DNA of 64,000 nucleotides from CAVSQX01 sp963730225 (lineage in GTDB: Bacteria; Planctomycetota; Phycisphaerae; Tepidisphaerales; Tepidisphaeraceae), in contig CAVSQX010000002.1 of NCBI GenBank assembly GCA_963730225.1, forward strand, positions 186,001 to 250,000. Direction: 5' to 3'. Below are positions 50,301-59,209 of the stretch, in pieces; positions within the stretch are counted from its first letter, which is position 1, and each line of letters starts with the position of its first letter. The notes beneath the pieces were generated by a model, which saw nothing but the letters and a program-made list of their open reading frames with translations, was not told the DNA's origin and ran no database searches. The translations under genes and the position numbers were made by a program.

Positions 50301-50474
50301 TCACAGGTCTTTTCTCGAAGCACTCTTGCCAATCTCCTGCTGCAATTTGCCGACGACTTTCTGTGTTTTCCCCTTGAGCTGTTGGCCGGTATCTCCCCTG
50401 ATCGCCCCGGCGATGTCGTTGGCTTTCCCTTTGATCTGCTTTAGTTTTCCAGCTGCGATATCTTCGCGGCCCAT
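50301..50474 (-). CDS. CsbD-family stress protein
   Basis: 57 residues, read directly from the sequence: MGREDIAAGKLKQIKGKAND, then IAGAIRGDTGQQLKGKTQKV and a C-terminal basic helix. The KLKQIKGKANDIAGAIRGD pattern followed by GKTQKVVGKLQ is the CsbD signature: a small, hydrophilic, stress-induced protein of unknown mechanism. It shares a strand with the small membrane protein and ferritin-like genes, suggesting a general-stress cluster. Confidence 0.8.
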   Translation of the reverse strand: MGREDIAAGKLKQIKGKANDIAGAIRGDTGQQLKGKTQKVVGKLQQEIGKSASRKDL

Positions 50475-50606
50475 GGATGCTCCTGGTTAGAGTTACCAGG
50501 ATGCGACGCAAAGGTCGTGCCCGCTACGCCGGCCGAGTTTTTGGGCAGGAAAGCGACCTCAACCCTGTGCGCCCCGACACAATGTCTCCGTTGTCGACAA
50601 ATTCCT

Positions 50607-51914
50607 TCAGTGCAACAGATCGTCTGACGGGAATTGATCGAACCGCCGATCGACCGTCTTTCCCAGCAGCCGCGAATCCGAAAAATCCAGAATCGCTTTC
50701 CAGTCCTCCGCGGTCAGGGCATGCTTGCCTTCGCGGAAATTCACGCCCAGCTCGTCGTCGGCGCCGAGAAAATCATAAACTGACCTTGCCGCCAGCCACG
50801 ACTTTTTGCATGCCATGCCGTTGCACGCCCCGTCGTTCAGCGCCTCGATCGAAATCAACGGCCGCGGCGCAACCAGCGCGATCAGCCAATGCTGATCGAA
50901 CGGCAGCCGATCCACCTGACCCACAAAATCCTGCATCCTCGGGCCCATCTGGTATCCAAATCGTTTCGCAAAATCTTCGATGCCCTGCTTTCCGCCGCGA
51001 CCCGGCCCATTGAACCGAAACGCCCCGGTTCCCGCGCATCCCGAGCCCGCCGGGGCAACCAGCGCGAATCGCTCATCCATCGCCCCGGCGATCAGCGTCG
51101 TCTTTCCCAGCCGCGAGTGTCCGACCGCGATGAACTTGCTTTTGTCGGCAAAATCGCGCGTCTCCAGGTAATCCACGCAGCGCGACATTCCCCACGCCCA
51201 CGCCGCCAGATCGCCCCAGTCGTAGCTCGGATACGCCGAAAAAAATCCCGTCGATTTGCTGTGCGTTTCGTTGTCGACTCCGCATTGCTGATACCAGAAC
51301 GTGCAGACTGCATAACCGCGCCGCAGCAGATCCGAGTAACCGCTCGCCGCCGACTCCGGTGTAATCGGCCGTAAAAACGACGGTCGCGCCGTCTGTGTTG
51401 TCGGCGCGGTCGTCAACGCCGCCATCTCGGCCGTCGTTGGCATCGGGCTTCCCGGCGTCAAAAAAAATGACGGCTGCACCACCGTCGGAAACGGCCCGCC
51501 GTCGGCCGGTCGAAAGATCGCCACCTCAAATCCGAGCGATTCATCCGGCCCAAACGAAAGCCGCACTCGCTCAAACTTCACCGTGCCGTTCACCAGGTCG
51601 CGCTGATCCAGCAACGTTCCGCGCACATTTCCCGGCGGCGGCGGAATCGTGCCCGTAAAATAATACTGAATGATTTCCTTCATCTCCTCGCGCCGCTGCC
51701 GCCACTGCTCGGGCGTCTGGACGCGCTTCCCATTCGCGAAAATCATCGGATCGGGCAGCGATGTCTGCACCGGCAAATCCTTCGCGGCCGACAATGTCAC
51801 CGCCTCCGTCAAAGGAGGCGCAGGCTGTTGTTCCGGCCGACATCCAAGCGCACACACCACGATCCCCACCGACACGAATCCCCGCAACGCCCAGGCGCCC
51901 GCTCTGCGTTTCAT
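50607..51914 (-). CDS. CE15-like carbohydrate esterase lipoprotein
   Basis: 435 residues from the ATG at 51914. Lipoprotein signal with lipobox ALGC, then a beta-sandwich-led alpha/beta hydrolase. The nucleophile motif is AVGHSRLGKTTL (GxSRxGK, the CE15 pattern), with GSGCAGTGAFR downstream and the likely His in FREGKHALTAEDW. CE15 enzymes cut glucuronoyl esters linking lignin and xylan. Here the strict GCSRxGK is GHSRLGK, so relatives such as acetyl-xylan esterases remain possible. Probably anchored on the cell surface, fitting the glycosidases nearby. Confidence 0.75.
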   Translation of the reverse strand: MKRRAGAWALRGFVSVGIVVCALGCRPEQQPAPPLTEAVTLSAAKDLPVQTSLPDPMIFANGKRVQTPEQWRQRREEMKEIIQYYFTGTIPPPPGNVRGTLLDQRDLVNGTVKFERVRLSFGPDESLGFEVAIFRPADGGPFPTVVQPSFFLTPGSPMPTTAEMAALTTAPTTQTARPSFLRPITPESAASGYSDLLRRGYAVCTFWYQQCGVDNETHSKSTGFFSAYPSYDWGDLAAWAWGMSRCVDYLETRDFADKSKFIAVGHSRLGKTTLIAGAMDERFALVAPAGSGCAGTGAFRFNGPGRGGKQGIEDFAKRFGYQMGPRMQDFVGQVDRLPFDQHWLIALVAPRPLISIEALNDGACNGMACKKSWLAARSVYDFLGADDELGVNFREGKHALTAEDWKAILDFSDSRLLGKTVDRRFDQFPSDDLLH

Positions 51915-51988
51915 TTCGATCCTCCAAGTTTCGCCGACGCAATGCATACCTCGCGATGACTCAGAATTCCAATGAAACAATGGCCTGG

Positions 51989-52046
51989 CGTAGGACGCGC
52001 TTCCAGCCCGTCGAAAACGTCCCGGCGGGCTAAAAGCCCGCCCTAC
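51989..52046. repeat. CGTAGG-ended palindromic element after the CNNM gene
   Basis: Ends CGTAGG (51989-51994) and CCTACG (52042-52047) bound a region with a perfect hairpin GGCGGGCT (52024-52031), loop AAA, AGCCCGCC (52035-52042). It starts at the stop codon of the minus-strand CNNM gene and could end its transcript, though no T-run follows. Confidence 0.7.
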
Positions 52047-53443
52047 GGTTCCTTCACCGCCGGCGATATCACCACCTGCTGCACGCGCTTTTGCTGCACC
52101 GCCGTCACCCGCAGCGAAAAGTTCCCCATCTCGATCGAGTCGCCTATCCGCGGCCAGCGCTTCAACTCCTGAATCACATATCCCCCCACCGTGTCCACTT
52201 CCCCGACATCATCCATCGGCAACGCCAGCCGTTCGCGCAGCTCGTGCAGCGGATACTGTCCGCTGACCCGGTAATTCTCTCCCTCCTTCACAAACTGCTT
52301 CGGCCCGGCGGTGTCGAATTCGTCTTCGATCTCCCCGACGATTTCCTCCAGTACATCCTCCATCGTCACGATTCCCTGTGTGACGCCGTATTCATCCACC
52401 ACCACCGCCAGGTGCATCTGCTTGGTTTGAAACTGCCGCAGAAGTTTGGGAGCCGACAAAAGCTCGGGGACAAAAAGCACGTCACGCTTAATCTTGCGCA
52501 GATCGATATCTCCCGCCCCGATCACATGGACCGTCGACCCCGGCTTGCCGTCGGCGATCGCCAGGGCCTCGCCGCTTTTCTCGTTGGTGAACCGCAGCTT
52601 CCCCGCGACCAGGCGCAGGTGATTGAACAGGTCCTTCATGTGCACCAGCCCGATTACGTGGTCCAAATCCTTGTCGCACAGCGGCAATCGGGTGTACGCG
52701 CTTTTCTGGACTGTCGCCAGAACCTGATCGATCGGCTGATTCAGCGTCAGGTAATCCACCTTCGTCCGCGGGGTCATGATCTGCCGAACCCGCAGCTCAC
52801 CAAACTCAAAGGCGCTGGTCAGCAGCTTCTCGTTACCGCGCGAGATGGTTCCCGCCGCCACCGCCTGCGCCAGCAATCCGCGCAGCTCGCGCTCGGTGTG
52901 CGGCAACTGTCCCTCCGCCGTGCCAAGCCGGCTCTTCACGCCGGTCCAGCGCAGAACCGAGTTGGTCGCTGCGTTCAGCAGCCAGATCGCCGGATAAAAG
53001 AGCGTCGTGAACAGCACCAAACCCGGAGCCAGCAGCGGCAGCAGCCGATTCGCATACCGAATCGCCCAGTTCTTCGGCGCCTGTTCGCCGACGACGATGT
53101 GCAGTGCCGTGCTCAGTGCCATCGCCACCGTGAACCCGATCGGATATTCATCGCCCGGCGGCACGTGCAACAGAATCAGCACCGGCCGCAGCAGCGCCGC
53201 CACCGCCGGGCCCGTCACCGCACCCAATCCCAGGCTCGCCAGCGTCACTCCCAACTGGCAGCTCGACAGATACAGATCCAGTTCCCGCTTGATCTTCACC
53301 CCCAGCCGCGCCAGAAGGCTTTGCTTGGCCTCGATTTGCAGCCGCGATACTCGCGCCCCGACCGCCGCAAACTCCGCCGCCACAAAAAATGCGTTGGTCA
53401 TCACCAGCGCCAGTGTCGCCAGAATTCTTGCCAGATCATCCAC
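52043..53443 (-). CDS. CNNM/CorC family hemolysin-like transporter
   Basis: About 466 residues from the GTG at 53443. Three or four membrane helices (DUF21/CNNM; TLALVMTNAFFVAAEFAAVGARVSR) are followed by two CBS domains (VRQIMTPRTKVDYL, VVDEYGVTQGIVTMEDVLEEIVGEIEDEF) and a C-terminal CorC_HlyC domain (VSGQYPLHELRERL). Members export Mg2+ or Co2+ or stabilise membranes. In-frame codons upstream to 53629 are read from a GAGGATC repeat and are excluded. It diverges from the glycosyltransferase gene at 53551. Confidence 0.85.
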   Translation of the reverse strand: MDDLARILATLALVMTNAFFVAAEFAAVGARVSRLQIEAKQSLLARLGVKIKRELDLYLSSCQLGVTLASLGLGAVTGPAVAALLRPVLILLHVPPGDEYPIGFTVAMALSTALHIVVGEQAPKNWAIRYANRLLPLLAPGLVLFTTLFYPAIWLLNAATNSVLRWTGVKSRLGTAEGQLPHTERELRGLLAQAVAAGTISRGNEKLLTSAFEFGELRVRQIMTPRTKVDYLTLNQPIDQVLATVQKSAYTRLPLCDKDLDHVIGLVHMKDLFNHLRLVAGKLRFTNEKSGEALAIADGKPGSTVHVIGAGDIDLRKIKRDVLFVPELLSAPKLLRQFQTKQMHLAVVVDEYGVTQGIVTMEDVLEEIVGEIEDEFDTAGPKQFVKEGENYRVSGQYPLHELRERLALPMDDVGEVDTVGGYVIQELKRWPRIGDSIEMGNFSLRVTAVQQKRVQQVVISPAVKEP

Positions 53444-53483
53444 GCGCGCCGGTTGTACACCGGCGAATTGGTCCGGGGAAGAA

Positions 53484-53592
53484 GCGAGGATCGAGGATGG
53501 AAGATGGAGGATGGCACTGCCCGCCCCGACTGCGCACAATGCGTTGGCCGATGCCGCGATCTTCGATCCTCGATCCTCGATCCTCGACCATT
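53484..53592. repeat. GAGGATC-word inverted repeat
   Basis: gaggatcgaggatggaagat with related 7-nt words at 53485-53514, a GC-rich centre, then the inverse gatcctcgatcctcgatcct at about 53568-53590. It fills the gap between the divergent CNNM and glycosyltransferase genes, and the plus-strand start codon lies inside it. Confidence 0.85.
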
Positions 53593-55437
53593 CTTCTCTG
53601 TGGCCTGCTGCTGATTTTATTTGCTGCATTGGCCTGGACGGCCGCGGCGACCAAATCGCCGACGACCGATGAGCCGTATCACGCTCCCGCCGGCTGGCTG
53701 CATCTGTGGCGGCACGATTTCCGCTTCGACACCGAAGATCCGCCGCTCTGGCAATTCTGGGCCGCTTTGCCCAACGGCCCCGATGCGCTGCAATTCGATT
53801 TTCAGTCCGTCGATTGGTCGCAGTTGCCGTTGAACAACGGCGAGGAAGTCGCCTGGCAAATTCGCACGCTCTTCCGCACCAGTGGAAACGACGCCGAAAA
53901 ATTCATCCGCCGATCGCGGGCCATGATGCTGATCATTGGCGTCGCACTGGGCGGATTGATTGCCGCCTGGAGTTGGCGGTTGGCGCGCGTCGCCAACGTC
54001 ACCGCTCCCGCCGCTGCGATCATTTCCTGCGTTCTGTTTTGCCTCGATCCGAATTTTCTCGCCCACGCTCCCCTGGTGAAAAACGATGTCGCCTGCGCGT
54101 TGTCGATGCTCGCATTGATGGCGGCCGTGTGGGCCGCAGGCAGACGGTTGTCGCTGGTGACGATCATCGTTTTGGGACTCTGTTGCGGAGCGGCGCTGAC
54201 GACGAAATTCACCGGCATTCCCATTGTTCTCATCGCGGTCGTCGTGCTTGTCGTTCGTAGTTCTTTACCAACGCCGTGGATGGCGCTGGGGCAGAACCGC
54301 AAGACGCTCGTTACTCGGGCATCGCTGACCGCAATCACCGTGGCTCTGGCGGCGGCAATCGCATGGGTCTTCATCTGGTGCTGTTATGACTTCCGATTCG
54401 CGCCCGCTTCCGAACCATATTCCGCGATGAACTTGCAGCCGTTGGTTCAGCGGACCATGGAGCGCCAATCGCAAACGCAGAATGATGCTCCGTTGCCCGT
54501 TTCTGCCGTTGAGTTCGCCAATCGCCATCATCTGCTGCCGCAGGCGTGGCTCGCGGGGGTGCTGTTTACTTACCAAAGCGCGTTGGTGCGCAACGGATTT
54601 CTCTGTGGACGGCTCTCGTCGCTGGGCTGGTGGTGGTATTTCCCGTTTGCGATGCTGGTCAAGACGCCGCTGGCGACGTTGGCCGTCGCGCTGTTTGCTG
54701 CAATCGCATTCATCGCTCGCCGCTGGCGGCAAACCAATTTTGAATTCATCTGGGCCGCGGTATGCGTGGGCTTTCCCATTGCGATCTACTTAGCCATTGC
54801 CATGGCATCTCATCTGAATCTCGGCTTGCGCCATGTGCTGCCGGTGTATCCATTTCTGTTCATCGTGATTTCCCTTGCGATCGCCCGCCTTTTCCGATCC
54901 CGTCCTGGATTTGCGGTCGTTATCTGCTCGCTGCTGACGATCGGACTTCTTAGCGAAACTCTGGCCGCCTATCCGAACTACATCGCCTTCTTCAACACGG
55001 CCGCCGGCGGCAGCCGCGGAGGACTGCGATTGCTTTCCGATTCCAATCTCGATTGGGGTCAGGACCTCAAACTTCTGGCCGACTGGCAGCGCCAACATCC
55101 GCAGGAAAAACTATACCTCTGCTATTTCGGTTCCGCTGATCCGGCGTATTTCGGCGTTGATTACACGAATCTCATCGGTGGCTACGTGTTGGGTCCAGCG
55201 CCGCAGCCGATCGACGCGCCCGGCGTCATCGCCATCAGCGCCTCCGAACTGCAAGGCACCTACGCCAAGCTGCCCAATGGCCAACCGTACTACTCCTGGC
55301 TCTACAGTCTCCGCCCGCGCGATGTTCTGGGCGGCTCCATCTATCTGTTCCAATTCCCTCCGCAGCCGCGGGATTTTTTGCCGCCCGGCCAGAAGCTCAT
55401 CAACATTGTCACCGCCGCGTCGGCGCAGTCGCCTTGA
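53551..55437 (+). CDS. PMT-family membrane glycosyltransferase, copy A
   Basis: 628 residues with about eleven hydrophobic segments. The conserved first-loop acidic motif is KSPTTDEPYHAPAGW (Asp-Glu), with RTLFRTSGNDAEKFIRRSR, the paired LGWWWYFPFAMLVKTPLATL and NLGLRHVLPVYPF, and a periplasmic C-terminal domain ending LSDSNLDWGQDLKLLADWQ. It resembles GT39-type dolichyl/polyprenyl-phosphate sugar transferases. The first residues (about MPRSSILDPRSS) are encoded by the GAGGATC repeat. The next gene is a close paralog 17 bp downstream. Confidence 0.8.
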   Translation: MPRSSILDPRSSTILLCGLLLILFAALAWTAAATKSPTTDEPYHAPAGWLHLWRHDFRFDTEDPPLWQFWAALPNGPDALQFDFQSVDWSQLPLNNGEEVAWQIRTLFRTSGNDAEKFIRRSRAMMLIIGVALGGLIAAWSWRLARVANVTAPAAAIISCVLFCLDPNFLAHAPLVKNDVACALSMLALMAAVWAAGRRLSLVTIIVLGLCCGAALTTKFTGIPIVLIAVVVLVVRSSLPTPWMALGQNRKTLVTRASLTAITVALAAAIAWVFIWCCYDFRFAPASEPYSAMNLQPLVQRTMERQSQTQNDAPLPVSAVEFANRHHLLPQAWLAGVLFTYQSALVRNGFLCGRLSSLGWWWYFPFAMLVKTPLATLAVALFAAIAFIARRWRQTNFEFIWAAVCVGFPIAIYLAIAMASHLNLGLRHVLPVYPFLFIVISLAIARLFRSRPGFAVVICSLLTIGLLSETLAAYPNYIAFFNTAAGGSRGGLRLLSDSNLDWGQDLKLLADWQRQHPQEKLYLCYFGSADPAYFGVDYTNLIGGYVLGPAPQPIDAPGVIAISASELQGTYAKLPNGQPYYSWLYSLRPRDVLGGSIYLFQFPPQPRDFLPPGQKLINIVTAASAQSP

Positions 55438-55454
55438 AAATTTGCGCACATTCA

Positions 55455-57410
55455 ATGACCGTAATGTCGATGCCACGATTTCCGATTGTCCTGATCGCCG
55501 CGCTACTGCTGATCTACGCCGTACTGGCACGCAGCGCCGTGCGAACCAAATCTCCAACCTCCGATGAGCCCTACCACGCCCTGGCCGGATGGATGCACCT
55601 GCATTTCGGCAACTATCTTCTGGACAGCGAAGATCCGCCCCTGTGGAGCACCTACGCCGCACTGCCCAACGGCCGTCGTTCCATTACCGCCGATCCGGAT
55701 TCACTGGACCCCACCAACGCCCCGCTGAACACCGACACCGAATATGCCTGGCAGGTTCGCACGCTGTTCCGCACGCCCGGCAACGACGCTGACGCATTCG
55801 TCGGCCGATCACGCGACATGATGCTTCTGATCGCCGCCCTCCTCGGCGCCGTCATCGCCTTGTGGACGTGGCGGCTGGCTCGCTTCCTCTCGTTTTCGCC
55901 GGCTCGGGCCGCCTTCGCCGCCGTGGCCGCGACCGCCCTGTTCTGCTTCGATCCGAATTTCCTCGGACACGGTTCACTCGTGAAAAACGATGTGATCGCC
56001 TCGCTGGCTCTGCTGCTGCTGGCGATGGCCGTTTGGGCGATCGGATTGCGAATGACCTGGCCACGGTTGGCGGCGCTGGGCTTGGCATGCGGGCTCGCCC
56101 TGACGGTGAAATTCAGCGGCGTGCTGCTCGTGCTGATCGCGATGTTTTTGCTGACGGTCCGAATCGCCATCGCACATCCATGGAGCGCACTGGGACGAAT
56201 CCGCCTGACATGGCCGCAGCGGTTCATGGCGGCCGTCACGGCGGGCGTCTTCGCGGCCCTGCTGAGCTGGATCATCATCTGGCTCGCCTACGATCTGCGT
56301 TTCACCGCCACCTCCGACCCGCATTCGCTGATGGATTTGCGGCCGATGTACGGCTTGATACTCCGCCACAAATGGCAATTGGCCCACACCGACGGAAGTT
56401 CTCTGCCCAAGCCGACGCCCCAGGATTTGGCTCCGCTGGCGCCGCCGCGATTCCTCGCCCTGGTGCAGCTTGCCGACCAGCATCATCTGCTGCCGCAGGC
56501 ATGGCTCGCTGGCTTTCTGTTCACCTACGCAACGGCGATGGTTCGCGCGACATTCCTCTGCGGCAAACTCTCCTACGTCGGATGGTGGTGGTATTTTCCT
56601 TTTGCGATGCTGGTGAAAACCCCGCTGGCGACGCTGATGGCCGCCCTGCTGGCGGCGATCGTGGCGGCCAGCCGAATTCGTTCGGTCCGACGATTCGAAA
56701 ATCTTTGGCCGATGCTCTGCCTGATTCTTCCGATGCTTCTGTATCTTTCCGCGGCCATGTCATCCAATCTGAATCTGGGCCTGCGGCATGTGCTGCCGAT
56801 TTATCCGCTGGCCTTCATCGGAATCGGATTGGCCCTGGCCCGGATTTGTCAATGGCGGCCGAGGCTCGGCGTCCAAATTGGCCTGGTGCTGGCGCTGGGC
56901 TTGATCGCCGAATCGCTTCGGGCGTATCCGAACTACATCGCCTTTTTCAATGTCGCCGCCGGCCAAAGCCGCGGCGGATTGCGGCTGCTCTCCGATTCCA
57001 ATCTCGACTGGGGCCAGGATCTGAAACTGCTGGCCGATTGGCAACGCAGGCATCCCGACGTCAAACTCTATCTGGCGTATTTCGGCACCGCCGATCCGGA
57101 GTACTACGGCATCCGCTACACGAACATTCCCGACGGCTACTGGGCCGGCCCGCCCCCGCAGCAAATCACTTCGCCGGGGGTGATTGCCATCAGCGCCACG
57201 ACGCTTCAGGGCCCCTACGCCGCCCGGATTAATGGCGAGTGCATCTACAGCCGACTGTGGAGCCTTCGACCCATCGAGGTGCTGGGCGGATCGATTTACC
57301 TGTTTCGCTATCCAGCCCGGCCCGAAGATTATCTGCCGGCGGATCAGCGGCTGATCAACCCCGGCCGCGCAGCGCCAGAATCAACTCCACCTCTCCCCGC
57401 GGCCGATTGA
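55455..57410 (+). CDS. PMT-family membrane glycosyltransferase, copy B
   Basis: 651 residues, paralogous to copy A along its whole length: TKSPTSDEPYHALAGWMHLH, LGFD-like SEDPPLWSTYAALPNG, YVGWWWYFPFAMLVKTPLATL, NLGLRHVLPIYPL, LRLLSDSNLDWGQDLKLLADWQ. The pair arose by tandem duplication. ATGs at 55455 and 55464 are possible; a TTG at 55434 would overlap copy A. The last 56 bp overlap the convergent DUF2802-like gene. Confidence 0.8.
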   Translation: MTVMSMPRFPIVLIAALLLIYAVLARSAVRTKSPTSDEPYHALAGWMHLHFGNYLLDSEDPPLWSTYAALPNGRRSITADPDSLDPTNAPLNTDTEYAWQVRTLFRTPGNDADAFVGRSRDMMLLIAALLGAVIALWTWRLARFLSFSPARAAFAAVAATALFCFDPNFLGHGSLVKNDVIASLALLLLAMAVWAIGLRMTWPRLAALGLACGLALTVKFSGVLLVLIAMFLLTVRIAIAHPWSALGRIRLTWPQRFMAAVTAGVFAALLSWIIIWLAYDLRFTATSDPHSLMDLRPMYGLILRHKWQLAHTDGSSLPKPTPQDLAPLAPPRFLALVQLADQHHLLPQAWLAGFLFTYATAMVRATFLCGKLSYVGWWWYFPFAMLVKTPLATLMAALLAAIVAASRIRSVRRFENLWPMLCLILPMLLYLSAAMSSNLNLGLRHVLPIYPLAFIGIGLALARICQWRPRLGVQIGLVLALGLIAESLRAYPNYIAFFNVAAGQSRGGLRLLSDSNLDWGQDLKLLADWQRRHPDVKLYLAYFGTADPEYYGIRYTNIPDGYWAGPPPQQITSPGVIAISATTLQGPYAARINGECIYSRLWSLRPIEVLGGSIYLFRYPARPEDYLPADQRLINPGRAAPESTPPLPAAD

Positions 57411-57843
57411 GCTGCCGGGCGATCTCCGGCGCGTCGCTGCCTCGATCCGCCAATTCATAAATCTCCCGATGCTGCTGTTGCTCGGAAACGGGCGTCGAAA
57501 CCGGCGCCGGCGACGAGACGCTCCCAGGACTTTCCTGAAGCCGCGCGATTTTCTCGTCCGCCTGTTGAAGCAGAATCTCAAGTTTCTGGCAGCGAGTATC
57601 CAATTGGGCGCTCATCTGCCGGGCCATTTCCGACAGCTCCACCAGCAGCGTTTCCATCTGCCGTTCCACGTTTCGCTGTTGCGACAAGCTGCGCCACGAG
57701 GGCGATTTCGCCAGCGGATCCTTCTTCCGCGACGACGGCCGAAACACCGCGTACAGAATCGTCGCTCCGCCGAAGGCGATCATGATCCACCATTTTGCGT
57801 TTGGATCAGCCAGCGAGAATTCCGACAGCATCGACGTCAGCAT
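57355..57843 (-). CDS. DUF2802-like protein with membrane anchor, coiled coil and HTH
   Basis: 162 residues. One membrane helix near the N-terminus (AKWWIMIAFGGATILYAVF), a basic segment, a helical coiled coil (LSEMARQMSAQLDTRCQKLEILLQQADEKI), a Pro/Ser linker and a short helix-turn-helix-like end (IYELADRGSDAPEIARQLNRPRGEVELIL). This layout matches DUF2802/DUF6115 proteins. It converges on glycosyltransferase copy B, overlapping it. Confidence 0.65.
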   Translation of the reverse strand: MLTSMLSEFSLADPNAKWWIMIAFGGATILYAVFRPSSRKKDPLAKSPSWRSLSQQRNVERQMETLLVELSEMARQMSAQLDTRCQKLEILLQQADEKIARLQESPGSVSSPAPVSTPVSEQQQHREIYELADRGSDAPEIARQLNRPRGEVELILALRGRG

Positions 57844-58125
57844 GATCGGGAAAAGTCAGAATATCCTGCCCAACCCAATGCACCGATGCAAACTCTCCCC
57901 GTTTATCCGACCCGCCTGCGGGCCGCTCCTGCTTGCATTTTCCCCCTGATTCCGCGACACTAAATCACTCAAAGCCACGGATCGCACCGATGATTATCAA
58001 GACGACAAAGAAAACGCCCACGAGCAAGTGATCGGGATTTCCCGGTTCACCCGCCGCTCGGCGTCTTCTTGGAAGTCTTGAAATTCCGGTCGAGTCGTGG
58101 CTTTCTTTTTTCAGGAGTTTTTCCC

Positions 58126-59127
58126 ATGTCCGTGAATGTTGCCATCGTCGGCGCTACCGGCGCCGTGGGCCAGGAATTTCTCACCGTTTTAGCGGAGCGA
58201 AAATTCCCCATCGCCGATCTGCGTCTGCTCGCCTCCGCTCGCAGTGCCGGCAAAACCGCGCTGTTTGCCGGCCGGCCTTACAAAATTCAGGAACTGACCG
58301 CCGACAGCTTCAAGGACGTGCAAATCGCCTTCTTCTCCGCCGGCGGATCGGTTAGCAGGGAGTTTGCCCCCGCCGCCGTCGCCGCCAAAGCCGTGGTCAT
58401 CGACAACACCAGCGCCTTCCGCATGAAAGACGGCATTCCGTTGGTCGTGCCCGAAGTGAATCCCGAGCAGATTCACCGGCACGTGGGCATCATCGCCAAT
58501 CCCAACTGTAGTACGATCATCCTGAACGTCCCCGTCTGGCCGCTGCACAAGGCCAACCGCGTCAAGCGCATCATCGTCAGCACCTATCAGGCCGTCAGCG
58601 GCGCCGGCGCATGGGGTTTGTACGAATTGGAAGCCCAGATGAAGCAAGCCGCCGCCGGCCTGCCGGTTCAGAAGGAAAAATTCCCGCACCAGATCGTCAA
58701 CAACCTCTTCTCGCACAACACCAAAATCGCCGCCAACGGGTACAACGAGGAAGAGAACAAGATGATCAACGAAACGCGCAAGATTTTCGCCGACCCCAAA
58801 ATCATGATCACCGCTACCTGCGTGCGTGTTCCGATTCCCCGCGCCCACAGCGAAAGCATCAACCTCGAATTCGAGCGGCCGATGACTCCCCAGCAGGTGC
58901 GCGAAATTCTCTCCAAAGCTCCCGGCGTAAAAATCGTCGACAACATCGACGCCAACCATTTCCCCATGCCCTTGGAAGCCAGCGGGCAGGATGATGTGCT
59001 GGTCGGACGAATCCGCCGGGATATCAGCCGCGACGACGGCCGCGGGATCGATCTGTTCGTCAGCGGCGACCAGATCCGCAAAGGCGCGGCGACCAATGCG
59101 GTGCAGATTGCGGAGAAATTGATTTGA
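58126..59127 (+). CDS. asd: Aspartate-semialdehyde dehydrogenase
   Basis: 333 residues. NADP-binding NVAIVGATGAVGQEFLTVLAE, the catalytic Cys in IIANPNCSTI (about residue 128), the active-site region VSTYQAVSGAGAWG and RVPIPRAHSESINLEF. It reduces aspartyl-4-phosphate to aspartate semialdehyde for lysine, threonine, methionine and peptidoglycan. A good ribosome site, AGGAG at 58113-58117, lies 8 nt before the ATG at 58126 and decides the start over an upstream in-frame ATG at 58069. Confidence 0.96.
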   Translation: MSVNVAIVGATGAVGQEFLTVLAERKFPIADLRLLASARSAGKTALFAGRPYKIQELTADSFKDVQIAFFSAGGSVSREFAPAAVAAKAVVIDNTSAFRMKDGIPLVVPEVNPEQIHRHVGIIANPNCSTIILNVPVWPLHKANRVKRIIVSTYQAVSGAGAWGLYELEAQMKQAAAGLPVQKEKFPHQIVNNLFSHNTKIAANGYNEEENKMINETRKIFADPKIMITATCVRVPIPRAHSESINLEFERPMTPQQVREILSKAPGVKIVDNIDANHFPMPLEASGQDDVLVGRIRRDISRDDGRGIDLFVSGDQIRKGAATNAVQIAEKLI

Positions 59128-59209
59128 GCCGCAAAAATGCGAATTACGGCCATGGAAATTCTTTTCCTTTGTTGCGCTGAACGGATAAAATTTCCATCCG
59201 GAGTGTTTT

